Made by a program: the position numbers and the translations under genes
Part shown: one piece after another, positions 7,520-17,198 of the stretch
Numbering within the stretch: position 1 is the stretch's first letter
Layout: each line of letters starts with the position of its first letter
Notes under the pieces: model-generated
What the model was told of the DNA's origin: nothing
Database searches by the model: none
Seen by the model: only the letters and a program-made list of their open reading frames with translations
NCBI RefSeq assembly: GCF_016909185.1
Contig: NZ_JAFBFH010000018.1
Coordinates: 1-64,000 of the forward strand
DNA length: 64,000 nt
Reading direction: 5' to 3'
From: Siminovitchia thermophila
GTDB taxonomy: Bacteria > Bacillota > Bacilli > Bacillales > Bacillaceae_C

Positions 7520-10500
7520 ATGACCTATGACAAGGTGAAAAAGCACAATACTTATAAAATAGTATTTTTCACTATTCTCCTCTCATTATTTGCCCAGATA
7601 ATGTTCGTCCAACAAAATGAGGCAAATGCAGCCAAAAATGAGAATAGTCGTGCGGAATATTTAGGGATGAAATTATATCGGGGGGAAATTCACGCCCACA
7701 CCTCGATTAGTGATGGGGTAGAATTTCCAAAAGATGCTTTTGAATATGTACAGAAGCACACGAACCACGACTTTTTTGGTACGACAGAGCATGATGTTAC
7801 GTTTGATATCAGTTCGGGAAACGATTACTTGAAACGATATCAAGACTCTTATTCGGAAGAGTATAAGCTAACACGGAAACAGCATGATGATTATAATACC
7901 GATCAATTCGTCACTGTTCCGGGGATCGAAGTGACTTGGTATGATAATGCGGGGCATATTAATTTATTTAATACGGAATGGTTCCCGCGAACGTATGGAA
8001 AAGGGGCAACAGGACAATTTGGCATGGGCGTTTTACGTTATGATTTGCCTACATTTTATGGCAGATTAAGTGAAGATCCGGATGCGATTGCCCAGTTTAA
8101 TCATCCTGATGCCATGAGAAAGGGCGATTTTTTTGGCTTTAAACATATAACAAAAGAAGTGGATGATCGAATCTCATTATTTGAATATAAAGTGTCGCGT
8201 TATTTTAATACTTATATACAAGCATTAGATAATGGCTGGCATGTTTCGCCAACTTATTCAGGGGATGAACATCAAGCCAATTGGGCAGCACATCACCCCG
8301 GCCTTACCGGTTTGTGGACAGAAGAATTAACGAGGGAAGGCATTTACGATGCCTTGAAAAATCGCAGAACGTACAGTTCATTTGACGAAAACTTTAACTT
8401 GAAATATTCTGCCAACAAGAAAATGATGGGATCGATTTTACCGAAAGATACAAAAGAATTAGACATACATATTGATCTATTGGATCCTGATAAAGAAGAT
8501 CATATCGAGAAAGTAACGATTTACAAAAATAATGGTGAAATTGTAAAAGAGTATACGGATATTAATAGCAATACATTCACTGTCGATGAAACGGTTTCTA
8601 GTAAAAATGGAGAATATTTTTTAGTACGGGTATTTCAAAAAGATCAAGATGAGATTATCAGTGCGCCAATCTGGATTGGGGAAGAAACAGCAGGAACGGA
8701 TTACGCTCCGGAGATTACGGTAGAGAAAGAGCTTCCCGGCACTGTTAAACTTGGAGATACAGTAACCATTCCTAACGCGGCGGCGACAGATGACAGTGGT
8801 GAAAACCCGTCGGTGAAAGTGGAAGTGTTCGATTCAAAAGGGTTCGTTGAAGTAAACGATAACCGTTTTACGATTAAAGAGTACGGAGAGTACTTTGTTC
8901 GCTACTATGCGACCGATTCAAATGGCAATTCCCGAGTAAAGATCGAGCGAATGGTAGTCGATGATAAAGAACTAGATGCGGACAAGCTTTTACAGGAATT
9001 TTCACCTGTTGTCCATGTAGGTGAAACAGATGATGCTGTTGGCCTTAATCTAGTGACAGATAAAGTCGTGAAACAATCTTATGTTCAATATAAAGAAGCA
9101 TCTGAAACAGATTGGAAAAAGGCAAAAGTTGTTCAAGCTGATGTTTCTTATTTTGAATCGGCATATGGAAAAGATATCGACAATAGTAATTACCGAATTT
9201 TAGCGTCCCATGAAGCGAATATAGACAAGCTGAAAAAAGGGACAAAGTATGAGTATCGTTATGGTGTGTCGAAAAACGGTCCATGGGGGCCGGTAAATTC
9301 GTTTGAAACGGTACCCGATTCTGATGATACGACAATTTATGTGATGGGCGACTTGCAAGTGCCAGATAGAAATCCGGAAAGCTTCTCCTTGTTTACCGAC
9401 ACGCTGAAAATGATTCGTGGCAAAAATCCCGATGGAAAGCTGATGTTACAAGTTGGCGATCTTGTTGACAAAGGTGGAAGAGCGGATTTTTGGTCTGATG
9501 TTTTTGACCATGTTTATAAAGATTTTGATTTATTATCAGCAAACATGGCAGGAAACCATGAATTCATGCAAGATGCCGATGCTAGTTCATTTGCGCATTA
9601 TTTTAATACTCCCAAAAATGGAAAAGGGACGTTTCCAGAAACAAATTATTCCTTTGATTATGGAGATGCTCATATTGCCGTTATTAATTCCATGGATCTG
9701 AACAAGGAACAACTAAAATGGTTGGAAGAAGATATGCGTTCCACGGATAAAAAGTGGAAAATTGTGACAGGTCACTTTTCTTATTTTGGCGGATCGCATA
9801 GTGATGATCCTGGTATGAGTACCGATCGCGCACTTATGTCGAAGAAATTGCAACAGCTTGGCGTGCAGTTGTATATTGGCGGGCATGATCATGTATATAA
9901 ACGCTCCACGATTCGTGATGGCAAAATGGATAATAGTCAGGAAGCGATGAATTTAGGTACGACTCATATTACGATGGGTTCTTCCGGACCGAAATATTAT
10001 GACAATGAAGCCTATTTCTGGGATCATATTGTGTATGATGAAAATGTCCCGACAGGGATGATTTTGGAAGCAAACGGCGAATCGCTAACGGTTAAAGCGT
10101 ATAACCAAGCTGGAGATACAATTGACGAATTTACCATCCAACAAGCTGAAAATCATATAGAATTATCAAGTGTTGATGTGGAAAACGGAATGTTTAAAGG
10201 AGTTGGCTTGTTAAATCATCCCGGGTCACTAGATAAAGTGACGGTGATTGCCGCCAAGTATGACCAATCCGGTAAAAAACTACTCGATTCCCAAATCAAA
10301 GAGGTAGAATTAGAACAAAAAGGCCGGGAACAAGTCATACGATTTGATGAACCAATGAAATTTACCGATCAGAATACGGTCAGGCTGTTTGTTTGGGATC
10401 ATTTTTCAAATCAGCGACCTGTTGTGCCTTCTATGGTAGTAAGGGAAGCAATGGAAGGTGAGGGTACAGCAGAAAATCCGTATAAGATTGACAGTTTAGA

Positions 10501-13500
10501 AGATATGAAGAAAATGGCCTACTACCCTGATCGCCATTATGTGATGACAGCTGACATTGATGGCGAAGGGCAGTCGTTACAAGCAATCGGATCAGGAGAT
10601 AGCCCATTTAGTGGAGTATTTGATGGAAATGGGCATTCCATTACAAATGTGAAGATCACGACTCCGAGTGGCGATCAAGGCGCAGGATTGTTTAATGTGA
10701 ATAACGGCACGATTAAAAATGTTGCTGTACTAAAAGCAAATATTGATATTCATTCCAATGACATCGGCATTTTAGTCGACGTGAACAATGGAACGGTTGA
10801 AAATTCTTATACGACTGGAAAAATTACGGGTCAATCGAATGTCGGCGGCTTAGTAGGATTTTCTAATGGAACGATTCGAAATAGCTATTCTACTGCAACT
10901 GTAAAAGCAAAAGAGAAGCAAGCAGGCGGATTAGTCGGTATTACAAACTACTTTAGTTTGACAGAAAATAGTTATGCGACGGGGTCTGTAACGGTAGGAA
11001 GCTCCAATGCAGGTGGAATAAGCGGTTATGGTTACAATGATACAACGATTCAAAATAACTTTGCTTTCAATACTTCTGTCATTACGACGAGTGCGGCCAA
11101 CCGAATTGTGGGCCGGATTAGAAGTGATCAACAAGCCGTATTAGAAAACAACTACGCCTACGATAACATGATGGTGAGCAAAGAAGGCATAACGAAAGAA
11201 GATGCCAATAATGAAAAAGGACTTGGAAAGTCAAGAGAGCAAATGGCCGATCAAGCCACATTTGAGAAAGGATTAGGCTGGGACTTTGACCACGTTTGGA
11301 TATGGGATGAAGGTGCGCAACGTCCATTACTGAAAAACAATCAAGAAAAGGTAAATGAAAATACGGAAGAACCTTCACTTGAAAAAGATGAAAATGGATC
11401 CTATATTATCACTTCTGTACAAGATTTACAGATGATCAATCTTTTTCCGAAAGCAGACTATATTTTACAAAATGATTTGGACTTTTCCGGCTATACGTTT
11501 ACTACTTTAAATATAGATTCGCCGTTTTTAGGCACATTTGACGGGAACGGTAAAATCATCAAAAATATGGAGTCGAAAACGGGCGCTTTATTCCATTTAA
11601 ATGGTGGAACGATTACAAACGTCGGAATTGAAAATGCAAATGTTATCGGGGAAGAAGGAGCACCGCAAACGGGCATTCTAGTCAATGTGAACAATGGAAC
11701 GGTTGAAAACACGTATACGACTGGAAAGGTTGTCGGAAAAAATACAGTTGGGGGCATCGTAGGATATTCGAATGCTACGATCCGAAATAGCTATTCAACA
11801 GCGGATGTAACCGCCCAAGTAAGTCAAGCGGGTGGTATTGTAGGTATAACAAACGGCGGCAGCTTAACAGAAAACGTGTTTGCGACAGGAGCCATAACTG
11901 CCGGAACGAGTAATGCTGGCGGGATCACGGGCTATGGCTATAATGGAACGATTGTCAGAAATACAGCAGCGTTAAATAAGTCTATTACTACCAATTCTCG
12001 AGCGAACCGAATTGTCGGGAGAATCTATAAAGGACATATAGCGGTGTTGGAAAATAATCTATCATATCAGGGAATATCAATGGAAAATGAGTACGTGACG
12101 ACAGACTCATTAACCAATGAACGAGGATTAGGTAAAACGAAAGAAGAAATAGAAAACAAAGACACGTATATTCAGGCATTGGGTTGGGATTTTGCGTCAA
12201 TATGGAAATGGGATCCACAAAATAATAGGCCCGCGCTGGCATTCAACGAAGTAACAGAAGAACAACCGGGAGAGGATGTCGAGGAAGAGCCGGGAGAGGA
12301 AGCTGAGGGACCAGCGCTTCAAAAAGATGACAATGGATTCTACATGATCGGAACGATTGAAGATTTACAGGAACTCAATCAGTTTCCAAATGAACAGTAT
12401 AAGCTCAACAAAGATCTTGATTTTTCGAATGTAGCGAATGCGGCTCCATTAAATAGCTCGAACGCTTTTACAGGTGTATTCGATGGGAATGGGAAGAAAA
12501 TTCTTCATTATACATCTAAACAAGGAGCGTTTATGGATCAAAACAAAGGTACCATTAAAAACATGGGTGTTGTTGACGCTAAAGTGGAGGCTGCTGGTGA
12601 TAACATTGGAATATTAATCAATGTAAATGATGGTGTAATCGAAAATTCGTTTACAACGGGTGAAGTGACAGGCAACTCAAATGTCGGCGGCTTAGTCGGC
12701 TATTCGAACGGTCAAATTAGAAACAGCTATTCAACGGCTCATGTAAAAGCAACATCTAAGCAGGCAGGAGGACTTGTCGGTATTACAAACACAGAAAGTA
12801 TAACAGAAAATAGTTATGCGGCCGGATCTGTATCGGCGGGAAGTTCAAATGCAGGCGGAATTAGTGGATATGGGTATAATGAAACAACGCTGCAAAACAG
12901 TGTTGCTTTAAACGATATGGTCAATACGATATCTTATGCCAACAGAATTGTCGGCAGAGTGAAAGCTGGCCATACGGCAACGCTAGTCAATAATGTGGCA
13001 AATCATCATATGACCGTTAGCAAAGAGGGCGTTACAAATGAAGCGGCGAATAATGAAAAAGGTCTCGGAAAAAGCATAGAACAATTAGCGAGTCAACAAT
13101 TGTATGAAAACGGGCTTGGCTGGGATTTTAATGGAACTTGGACTTGGGATGATGTTGCGAAACGCCCATTATTGGTTGCCAATAAAGAGTATATTGATCC
13201 AAATAGTCATCCGCAACGGCCTTCACTGGAACAGAATGAAGATGGATACTATATGATCAAGACCGCGGCTGATTTCCAAGTACTGAATCAGTTTCCAAAT
13301 GAGAAATATATCGTAAATAATGATCTTGATTTTACAGGTCAATCGTTTACAGTGGAAAAACCTTTTATGGGTGAGTTGAACGGAAACAATAAAACGATCC
13401 GTCATTTCCATTCCAATGTCGGCGGTTTATTTCAACTGAATGGTGGAACGATTAAAAATATTGGAATGATAGAGGCGAAAATTGTTGGAGAAAAAGGTGC

Positions 13501-14086
13501 GGCTCAAGCCGGAATGGTCGTCAACTTAAACAATGGAATAGTTGAAAATGTCTTTTCAACTGGTTCCATCACTGGTGATAACACGGTTGGAGGGATAGCA
13601 GGATATTCCAATGGTGTGATCAAAAACAGTTACTCGCATGCTGATGTAACCGCGAATGTCAGTCAAGCAGGCGGAGTTGCCGGCATTACGAATGCCGGAA
13701 GTGTAACAGAAAAGGTATATGCAGCAGGCTCTGTTACAGCAAAGAAAAGCAATGCCGGCGGTATTACAGGATATGGCTATAATGGAACAGTTGTAAAAAG
13801 CGCCATTGCCTTAAACCCTTCTGTTACGGCAGGCTCGCACGCGAATCGAATCGTTGGAAGAGTTTTTAAAGGACATACAGCGACGTTAACGAACAATTTC
13901 GCCGTAGCGGATATGACTGTTGATCAAGAAGCTGTTACAACTGAGTCTCCAACAAATGAAAAAGGTCAAAGCATTGATAGAGAAGGACTTGCGAGTAAAA
14001 CGATTTATGAGGAAACGTTGGAGTGGGATTTCCAACATGTGTGGCACTGGGATGAAAACCGACAATTACCTGTATTAAAATACTAG
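7520..14086 (+). CDS. Giant secreted protein: PHP + Ig-like + metallophosphoesterase + four GLUG modules
   Basis: 2188 residues, exported by an N-terminal signal peptide (hydrophobic core about 12-32). Order: PHP/CehA-type metal-dependent hydrolase (about 50-330; YRGEIHAHTS, GTTEHDVTF, AQFNHPDA); Ig/cadherin-like domain (about 400-485; ITVEKELPGTVKLGD); purple-acid-phosphatase-like N-domain (about 500-600); calcineurin-type phosphoesterase (about 605-880; GDLQVPDR, QVGDLVDKGG, AGNHEF, TGHFSYFGG, YIGGHDHVYKR); a short sandwich domain; then four GLUG modules of about 290 residues (about 980-2188), each with NVGGLVGFSN-like repeats and a WxW-type end. Both hydrolase domains keep metal ligands, so phosphoester hydrolysis outside the cell is plausible. 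It has no LPXTG or SLH anchor of its own; the next gene encodes an anchored partner. The RBS is AAGAAGGGAG. Confidence 0.88.
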   Translation: MTYDKVKKHNTYKIVFFTILLSLFAQIMFVQQNEANAAKNENSRAEYLGMKLYRGEIHAHTSISDGVEFPKDAFEYVQKHTNHDFFGTTEHDVTFDISSGNDYLKRYQDSYSEEYKLTRKQHDDYNTDQFVTVPGIEVTWYDNAGHINLFNTEWFPRTYGKGATGQFGMGVLRYDLPTFYGRLSEDPDAIAQFNHPDAMRKGDFFGFKHITKEVDDRISLFEYKVSRYFNTYIQALDNGWHVSPTYSGDEHQANWAAHHPGLTGLWTEELTREGIYDALKNRRTYSSFDENFNLKYSANKKMMGSILPKDTKELDIHIDLLDPDKEDHIEKVTIYKNNGEIVKEYTDINSNTFTVDETVSSKNGEYFLVRVFQKDQDEIISAPIWIGEETAGTDYAPEITVEKELPGTVKLGDTVTIPNAAATDDSGENPSVKVEVFDSKGFVEVNDNRFTIKEYGEYFVRYYATDSNGNSRVKIERMVVDDKELDADKLLQEFSPVVHVGETDDAVGLNLVTDKVVKQSYVQYKEASETDWKKAKVVQADVSYFESAYGKDIDNSNYRILASHEANIDKLKKGTKYEYRYGVSKNGPWGPVNSFETVPDSDDTTIYVMGDLQVPDRNPESFSLFTDTLKMIRGKNPDGKLMLQVGDLVDKGGRADFWSDVFDHVYKDFDLLSANMAGNHEFMQDADASSFAHYFNTPKNGKGTFPETNYSFDYGDAHIAVINSMDLNKEQLKWLEEDMRSTDKKWKIVTGHFSYFGGSHSDDPGMSTDRALMSKKLQQLGVQLYIGGHDHVYKRSTIRDGKMDNSQEAMNLGTTHITMGSSGPKYYDNEAYFWDHIVYDENVPTGMILEANGESLTVKAYNQAGDTIDEFTIQQAENHIELSSVDVENGMFKGVGLLNHPGSLDKVTVIAAKYDQSGKKLLDSQIKEVELEQKGREQVIRFDEPMKFTDQNTVRLFVWDHFSNQRPVVPSMVVREAMEGEGTAENPYKIDSLEDMKKMAYYPDRHYVMTADIDGEGQSLQAIGSGDSPFSGVFDGNGHSITNVKITTPSGDQGAGLFNVNNGTIKNVAVLKANIDIHSNDIGILVDVNNGTVENSYTTGKITGQSNVGGLVGFSNGTIRNSYSTATVKAKEKQAGGLVGITNYFSLTENSYATGSVTVGSSNAGGISGYGYNDTTIQNNFAFNTSVITTSAANRIVGRIRSDQQAVLENNYAYDNMMVSKEGITKEDANNEKGLGKSREQMADQATFEKGLGWDFDHVWIWDEGAQRPLLKNNQEKVNENTEEPSLEKDENGSYIITSVQDLQMINLFPKADYILQNDLDFSGYTFTTLNIDSPFLGTFDGNGKIIKNMESKTGALFHLNGGTITNVGIENANVIGEEGAPQTGILVNVNNGTVENTYTTGKVVGKNTVGGIVGYSNATIRNSYSTADVTAQVSQAGGIVGITNGGSLTENVFATGAITAGTSNAGGITGYGYNGTIVRNTAALNKSITTNSRANRIVGRIYKGHIAVLENNLSYQGISMENEYVTTDSLTNERGLGKTKEEIENKDTYIQALGWDFASIWKWDPQNNRPALAFNEVTEEQPGEDVEEEPGEEAEGPALQKDDNGFYMIGTIEDLQELNQFPNEQYKLNKDLDFSNVANAAPLNSSNAFTGVFDGNGKKILHYTSKQGAFMDQNKGTIKNMGVVDAKVEAAGDNIGILINVNDGVIENSFTTGEVTGNSNVGGLVGYSNGQIRNSYSTAHVKATSKQAGGLVGITNTESITENSYAAGSVSAGSSNAGGISGYGYNETTLQNSVALNDMVNTISYANRIVGRVKAGHTATLVNNVANHHMTVSKEGVTNEAANNEKGLGKSIEQLASQQLYENGLGWDFNGTWTWDDVAKRPLLVANKEYIDPNSHPQRPSLEQNEDGYYMIKTAADFQVLNQFPNEKYIVNNDLDFTGQSFTVEKPFMGELNGNNKTIRHFHSNVGGLFQLNGGTIKNIGMIEAKIVGEKGAAQAGMVVNLNNGIVENVFSTGSITGDNTVGGIAGYSNGVIKNSYSHADVTANVSQAGGVAGITNAGSVTEKVYAAGSVTAKKSNAGGITGYGYNGTVVKSAIALNPSVTAGSHANRIVGRVFKGHTATLTNNFAVADMTVDQEAVTTESPTNEKGQSIDREGLASKTIYEETLEWDFQHVWHWDENRQLPVLKY
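10459..14083 (+). repeat. Four tandem GLUG modules (A-B-A'-B' pattern) within the surface protein
   Basis: Modules start near 10459, 11370, 12310 and 13216. Modules 1 and 3 share features (GLVGFSNG/GLVGYSNG, KQAGGLVGIT, SSNAGGISGYGYN) and modules 2 and 4 share others (VGGIVGYSN/VGGIAGYSN, VSQAGG, SNAGGITGYGYNGT), so a two-module unit was probably duplicated. Each module ends with a tryptophan-rich WDF...W.WD segment. GLUG repeats form right-handed beta-helix-like adhesin stalks. Confidence 0.85.
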
Positions 14087-14117
14087 ATTCGCCAAGTATG
14101 AATAGATGGAGGTTCCG

Positions 14118-14942
14118 ATGAAGAAAACGATCTATGTCTTTGTCGTTATGGTTCTCTTTAGTTTCATCACTCCTTTAACCTTAAAGGCAGAAACGATTCA
14201 CAATAACGACGGGACATTTACAATAACCGGACAAGATGCCAGTAGTGCAAATAAAACGATGACATTATCCGTTTTTGAAGGAAAAGAACAATCTTCAAAC
14301 ACGTTAATGTATATCGATGAGTTTACTGCCGATGATAAAGGCAACTACAACCTAACATTTACGACAAAAGAGGCGTTATCGCCAGACGCTCCTTTTGTTG
14401 TAACATTAACTGCTGATGGTAAAAAAATTGAGCATGAAACCATTTATCATCCAGAAGCTGAAAAACCGACAGACCCGACCGATCCTAAAGACCCAACAAC
14501 CCCTGGAGAAGATCCGGGAGATGGAGAAGGTCCAGGAGACGGAGAAGATCCGGGAGACGGAGAAGATCCGGGAGATGGAGAAGATCCGGGAGATGGAGAA
14601 GGTCCGGGAGACGGGAAAGATCCTGGAGATGGAAAAGGTGATAAACCTGGAGATCATAACGATGGTGATGGAGGTAATGGACAAAAGCCAGACGACAATG
14701 ACGGCAGCAATCAACCAAAAGGAAATGACGGAAATGAGAATGGTAACAATGATGGTTCTTCTGATGCAGACAAAAAGAGTCAAACAGAAGATTCAACAGG
14801 ATCGAGTAACGAAGGAAAAGATGGGGACAAGCTTCCTAATACGGCTACATCCATCGGGAACTTGATTGTCATTGGCATTGGATTGATCGCCGTCGGTGGT
14901 GGATTTGTCTATTTGGGGAGAAGAAAGTCCCGGAAACAGTAA
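14118..14942 (+). CDS. LPXTG cell-wall-anchored protein with DPGDGE repeats
   Basis: 274 residues. The start is ATG 14118, seven bases behind GGAGG; the in-frame ATG at 14106 overlaps that ribosome binding site. Signal peptide 1-23 ends LTLKA. An Ig-like/beta-sandwich region (about 25-115) is followed by an extended acidic Pro/Gly/Asp repeat of unit DPGDGE (about eight copies), a Gly/Asn/Asp-rich linker, and a complete sortase signal: LPNTA at 239-243, hydrophobic span, and RRKSRKQ tail. Class A sortase would link it to peptidoglycan. It lies 31 bases after the giant secreted protein, so the two probably act together at the surface, with this one as tether. No sortase gene is in the window. 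Confidence 0.88.
   Translation: MKKTIYVFVVMVLFSFITPLTLKAETIHNNDGTFTITGQDASSANKTMTLSVFEGKEQSSNTLMYIDEFTADDKGNYNLTFTTKEALSPDAPFVVTLTADGKKIEHETIYHPEAEKPTDPTDPKDPTTPGEDPGDGEGPGDGEDPGDGEDPGDGEDPGDGEGPGDGKDPGDGKGDKPGDHNDGDGGNGQKPDDNDGSNQPKGNDGNENGNNDGSSDADKKSQTEDSTGSSNEGKDGDKLPNTATSIGNLIVIGIGLIAVGGGFVYLGRRKSRKQ
14508..14640 (+). repeat. 18-bp tandem repeats encoding DPGDGE/GPGDGE
   Basis: About seven direct copies of an 18-bp unit (GATCCGGGAGATGGAGAA with synonymous and D/G variants) inside the LPXTG protein gene, forming a flexible wall-spanning linker. Copy number is likely to vary between strains. Confidence 0.85.
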
Positions 14943-14990
14943 TTGAAAGTTGGATAGATTGGTAAGCTCGAAGATTGTTTATTTTTAAAT

Positions 14991-15038
14991 AAGCCGTTAC
15001 TTTCCTGGAAATAAATCTCGGGAAGTAACGGCTTTTTT
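14991..15038 (+). terminator. Rho-independent terminator after the LPXTG gene
   Basis: AAGCCGTTACTTTCC pairs with GGAAGTAACGGCTT (one bulge) and is followed by TTTTT. Confidence 0.88.
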
Positions 15039-15352
15039 GATTTGGAATGGCATTTTTCCCTTTTTAACATTGGGCTCTATTGGCATGAAGTTGTTCGTCA
15101 AATTCCTATTTTTGCAAAGGAAAGGTGGTTCCCCGCCCAAACAGATAAAAGGTCATCAAGGCATAATGATCGTGCCCGCCTCAAGGGGAAATGGGTTGAA
15201 AAATCGCCCTTTGCATCATCGCGAGGGCTGACTGAATCTGAGCTGAACTGAACTGTATTGACTATATCTGCGCGCCTACATGTCATTGTTTAAGCGGCTT
15301 GCCACATAAACTGAATTATTCTGCCAGTATGTACATTTGCAGAGCTAAAATA
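15039..15352. other. Intergenic region, no supported gene
   Basis: About 310 bases between convergent genes. Short frames on both strands lack ribosome binding sites and similarity to anything I recognise. The stretch around 15110-15230 is somewhat GC-richer than its surroundings and may be decayed coding sequence. Confidence 0.4.
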
Positions 15353-16258
15353 TCAGATGGTAAAATCACTTTGCAGAATGTCCAAGATACGGCTGGTGAG
15401 TAACGGCAAATAGTCATCATCTTTCCATATGGCCGAAATGGAGCTTGATAACTCCATATCGCTGATCGGCAGAGCCCGGATTTTTCCCGTTTGTAAAATA
15501 TCGACCATCTCTTTTGGAATGAAAGCTACACCAACATTATTAGACACCAAGTTGATGGCGGTAAATAGCTCGGATACCGTACAAATTCTTTTTGGTGTAA
15601 AGTCGGCCATTGTACAGGCTCTTTCCACAAGATAATGGAGAGAAGAGGCCTGTTCTTTATCATAATGAATGAAATTTTCGTCTCTTACCTCTTCCAAATG
15701 AATTGATTGTTTGGAGGCAAGCGGATGCTCCACCGACACGACAAGTTGAAGGGGCTGTCTGCTGAACTCCACCATCTTCATCCCCTCTTTCAACATCTCG
15801 TTTTTTTGGATGGGGGTACGAATAAGAGCGAGATGGTATTTGTCATTTCTGACCAATTCAATCGCTTGGGACGAGGTCGTTTCATGCAAATAAAATTCCA
15901 CTTCGGGGAATTCGAGAATCATCTTTTTAAACAGATTGGGAATATACAGGCTCGCAGCCGTCGGGACAGTCGCAATATTCATTTTTGCTTTTGGTACGAT
16001 TTTATTTTCTTTGATATATTGAATGGTTGATTCGATCATTTCAAAAGAAGATGCAAGCTTTTTGTATAAATATTCTCCTTCTTCCGTCAAGGTAACCTTT
16101 CTCGTTGTTCTGCGCAGCAGTTTTATACCAAGTTGCTTTTCAAGCGACACGATTTGCTGGCTCAAAGCAGGTTGGGAAATATATAGCTTTTGTGCCGCAT
16201 TGCTGAAGTTTTTCTGTTTGGCTACTTCCAAAAAATACCTAAAAGCATCAAGGTTCAT
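15353..16258 (-). CDS. LysR-family transcriptional regulator
   Basis: 301 residues from ATG 16258 (AAGGAGG eleven bases upstream). A further upstream in-frame start would add 26 residues without family similarity. The N-terminal winged helix-turn-helix is typical (MNLDAFRYFLEVAKQKNFS, then AAQKLYISQPALSQQI, EKQLGIKLLRRTTRKV). The C-terminal part is a periplasmic-binding-like effector domain (about 90-290). LysR proteins usually act on a divergent neighbour, but here about 900 bases of apparently gene-free DNA lie upstream, so the target is unclear. Confidence 0.9.
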   Translation of the reverse strand: MNLDAFRYFLEVAKQKNFSNAAQKLYISQPALSQQIVSLEKQLGIKLLRRTTRKVTLTEEGEYLYKKLASSFEMIESTIQYIKENKIVPKAKMNIATVPTAASLYIPNLFKKMILEFPEVEFYLHETTSSQAIELVRNDKYHLALIRTPIQKNEMLKEGMKMVEFSRQPLQLVVSVEHPLASKQSIHLEEVRDENFIHYDKEQASSLHYLVERACTMADFTPKRICTVSELFTAINLVSNNVGVAFIPKEMVDILQTGKIRALPISDMELSSSISAIWKDDDYLPLLTSRILDILQSDFTI

Positions 16259-17148
16259 ACGACCATTTTCCTCCTTGCTTAATCTCCGTATAGCATCTAC
16301 AGAGCGTAATGGAGAACACTTTCCATGATATACCACTGAGTGATAGAGTACAAATCCCCGTCTTCTTTTAAGAGGAATGACTTGAAAAAGCTGCTGCTCA
16401 GATGATCAGGCGGCGAAAAATCCACTGCTTACCTAATAGAAAGCAAATTTCAAATTCATTTCTTGCGCTTATTGACTTCTTTTATCTTGTAAAAGTTTAC
16501 AATGAACTAAAGTGCAGTGTTCATTAACATTTGAACCTATTTCATCATTCTGTGTAATGCCTAAAAAAGCGAACATGCCAATGTTACAGATTTCATACTT
16601 GCATTTCTACAGGCGGACGGTTTCCACTAGTCTGCTTTTTCCTCGCCGCTTCGCTTCTGCGGGACCTTCGGCGCAAGCTAATCCCGGAGGCAGGATCTGT
16701 CTATATTATTCAGAATATATGTAATATTTGTATTTTAGACTTAGAAAACAATGTTGAAATTCACTAATTTGATAAATGTTAAATCCCTAAAACTAATATA
16801 AAACCGAAATATTCAATGCGATTATTAGTTTGTCTGTATATTTCAAAAGTCATCTCTCCGGTTTTTTTGATCAGTCTAATAGACAAAAACCAACTCCATT
16901 TCCATCTGGACACGATCAATACAAGTCCTTGCTATAATGCAGTCTATTCCATTATGGCCGAGGTTTTTTAGCGCTTTTTATATACTAGAAATGGTAGGGG
17001 GCATTCTCTTTTTATACCACTTTCTATAAATAAATAAAATACAAATTATTAAAAGTTATTAATTTTATTTGGAATTTAGTTTATAATAGATTTATACTTT
17101 TAAAATTAGTTTATTTTAAAAGTTTTTACAAATGGAGAAAGGAGGAAA
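16259..17148. other. Long AT-rich intergenic region with a GC-richer repeat-like patch
   Basis: About 890 bases with no frame I can support. At 16612-16702 is a GC-richer patch (core CCTCGCCGCTTCGCTTCTGC) unlike its AT-rich surroundings and resembling dispersed intergenic repeats of Bacillus genomes as I remember them. The remainder, especially 16730-17140, is strongly AT-rich and should hold the promoter of the secreted protein gene at 17199. Confidence 0.4.
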
Positions 17149-17178
17149 ATGTTGTTTAGTGTTGCATGGTTATTATAA
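17149..17178 (+). CDS. Possible 9-residue leader peptide
   Basis: AAAGGAGG precedes ATG 17149, giving MLFSVAWLL and TAA, just ahead of the secreted protein gene. Spacing is short (three bases). It may couple translation to the next start, or may be chance. Confidence 0.25.
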   Translation: MLFSVAWLL

Positions 17179-17198
17179 AAAATGAGGAGGAATTACAA

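Noticed and set aside
14406-14865. Long alternative frames across the DPGDGE repeat
   Set aside because: They arise because an 18-bp tandem repeat keeps all frames open; the plus frame with signal peptide and LPXTG tail is the real gene.
15037-15251. Possible transposase fragment in two plus frames
   Set aside because: The translated sequence showed no DDE or other transposase motif that I could recognise.
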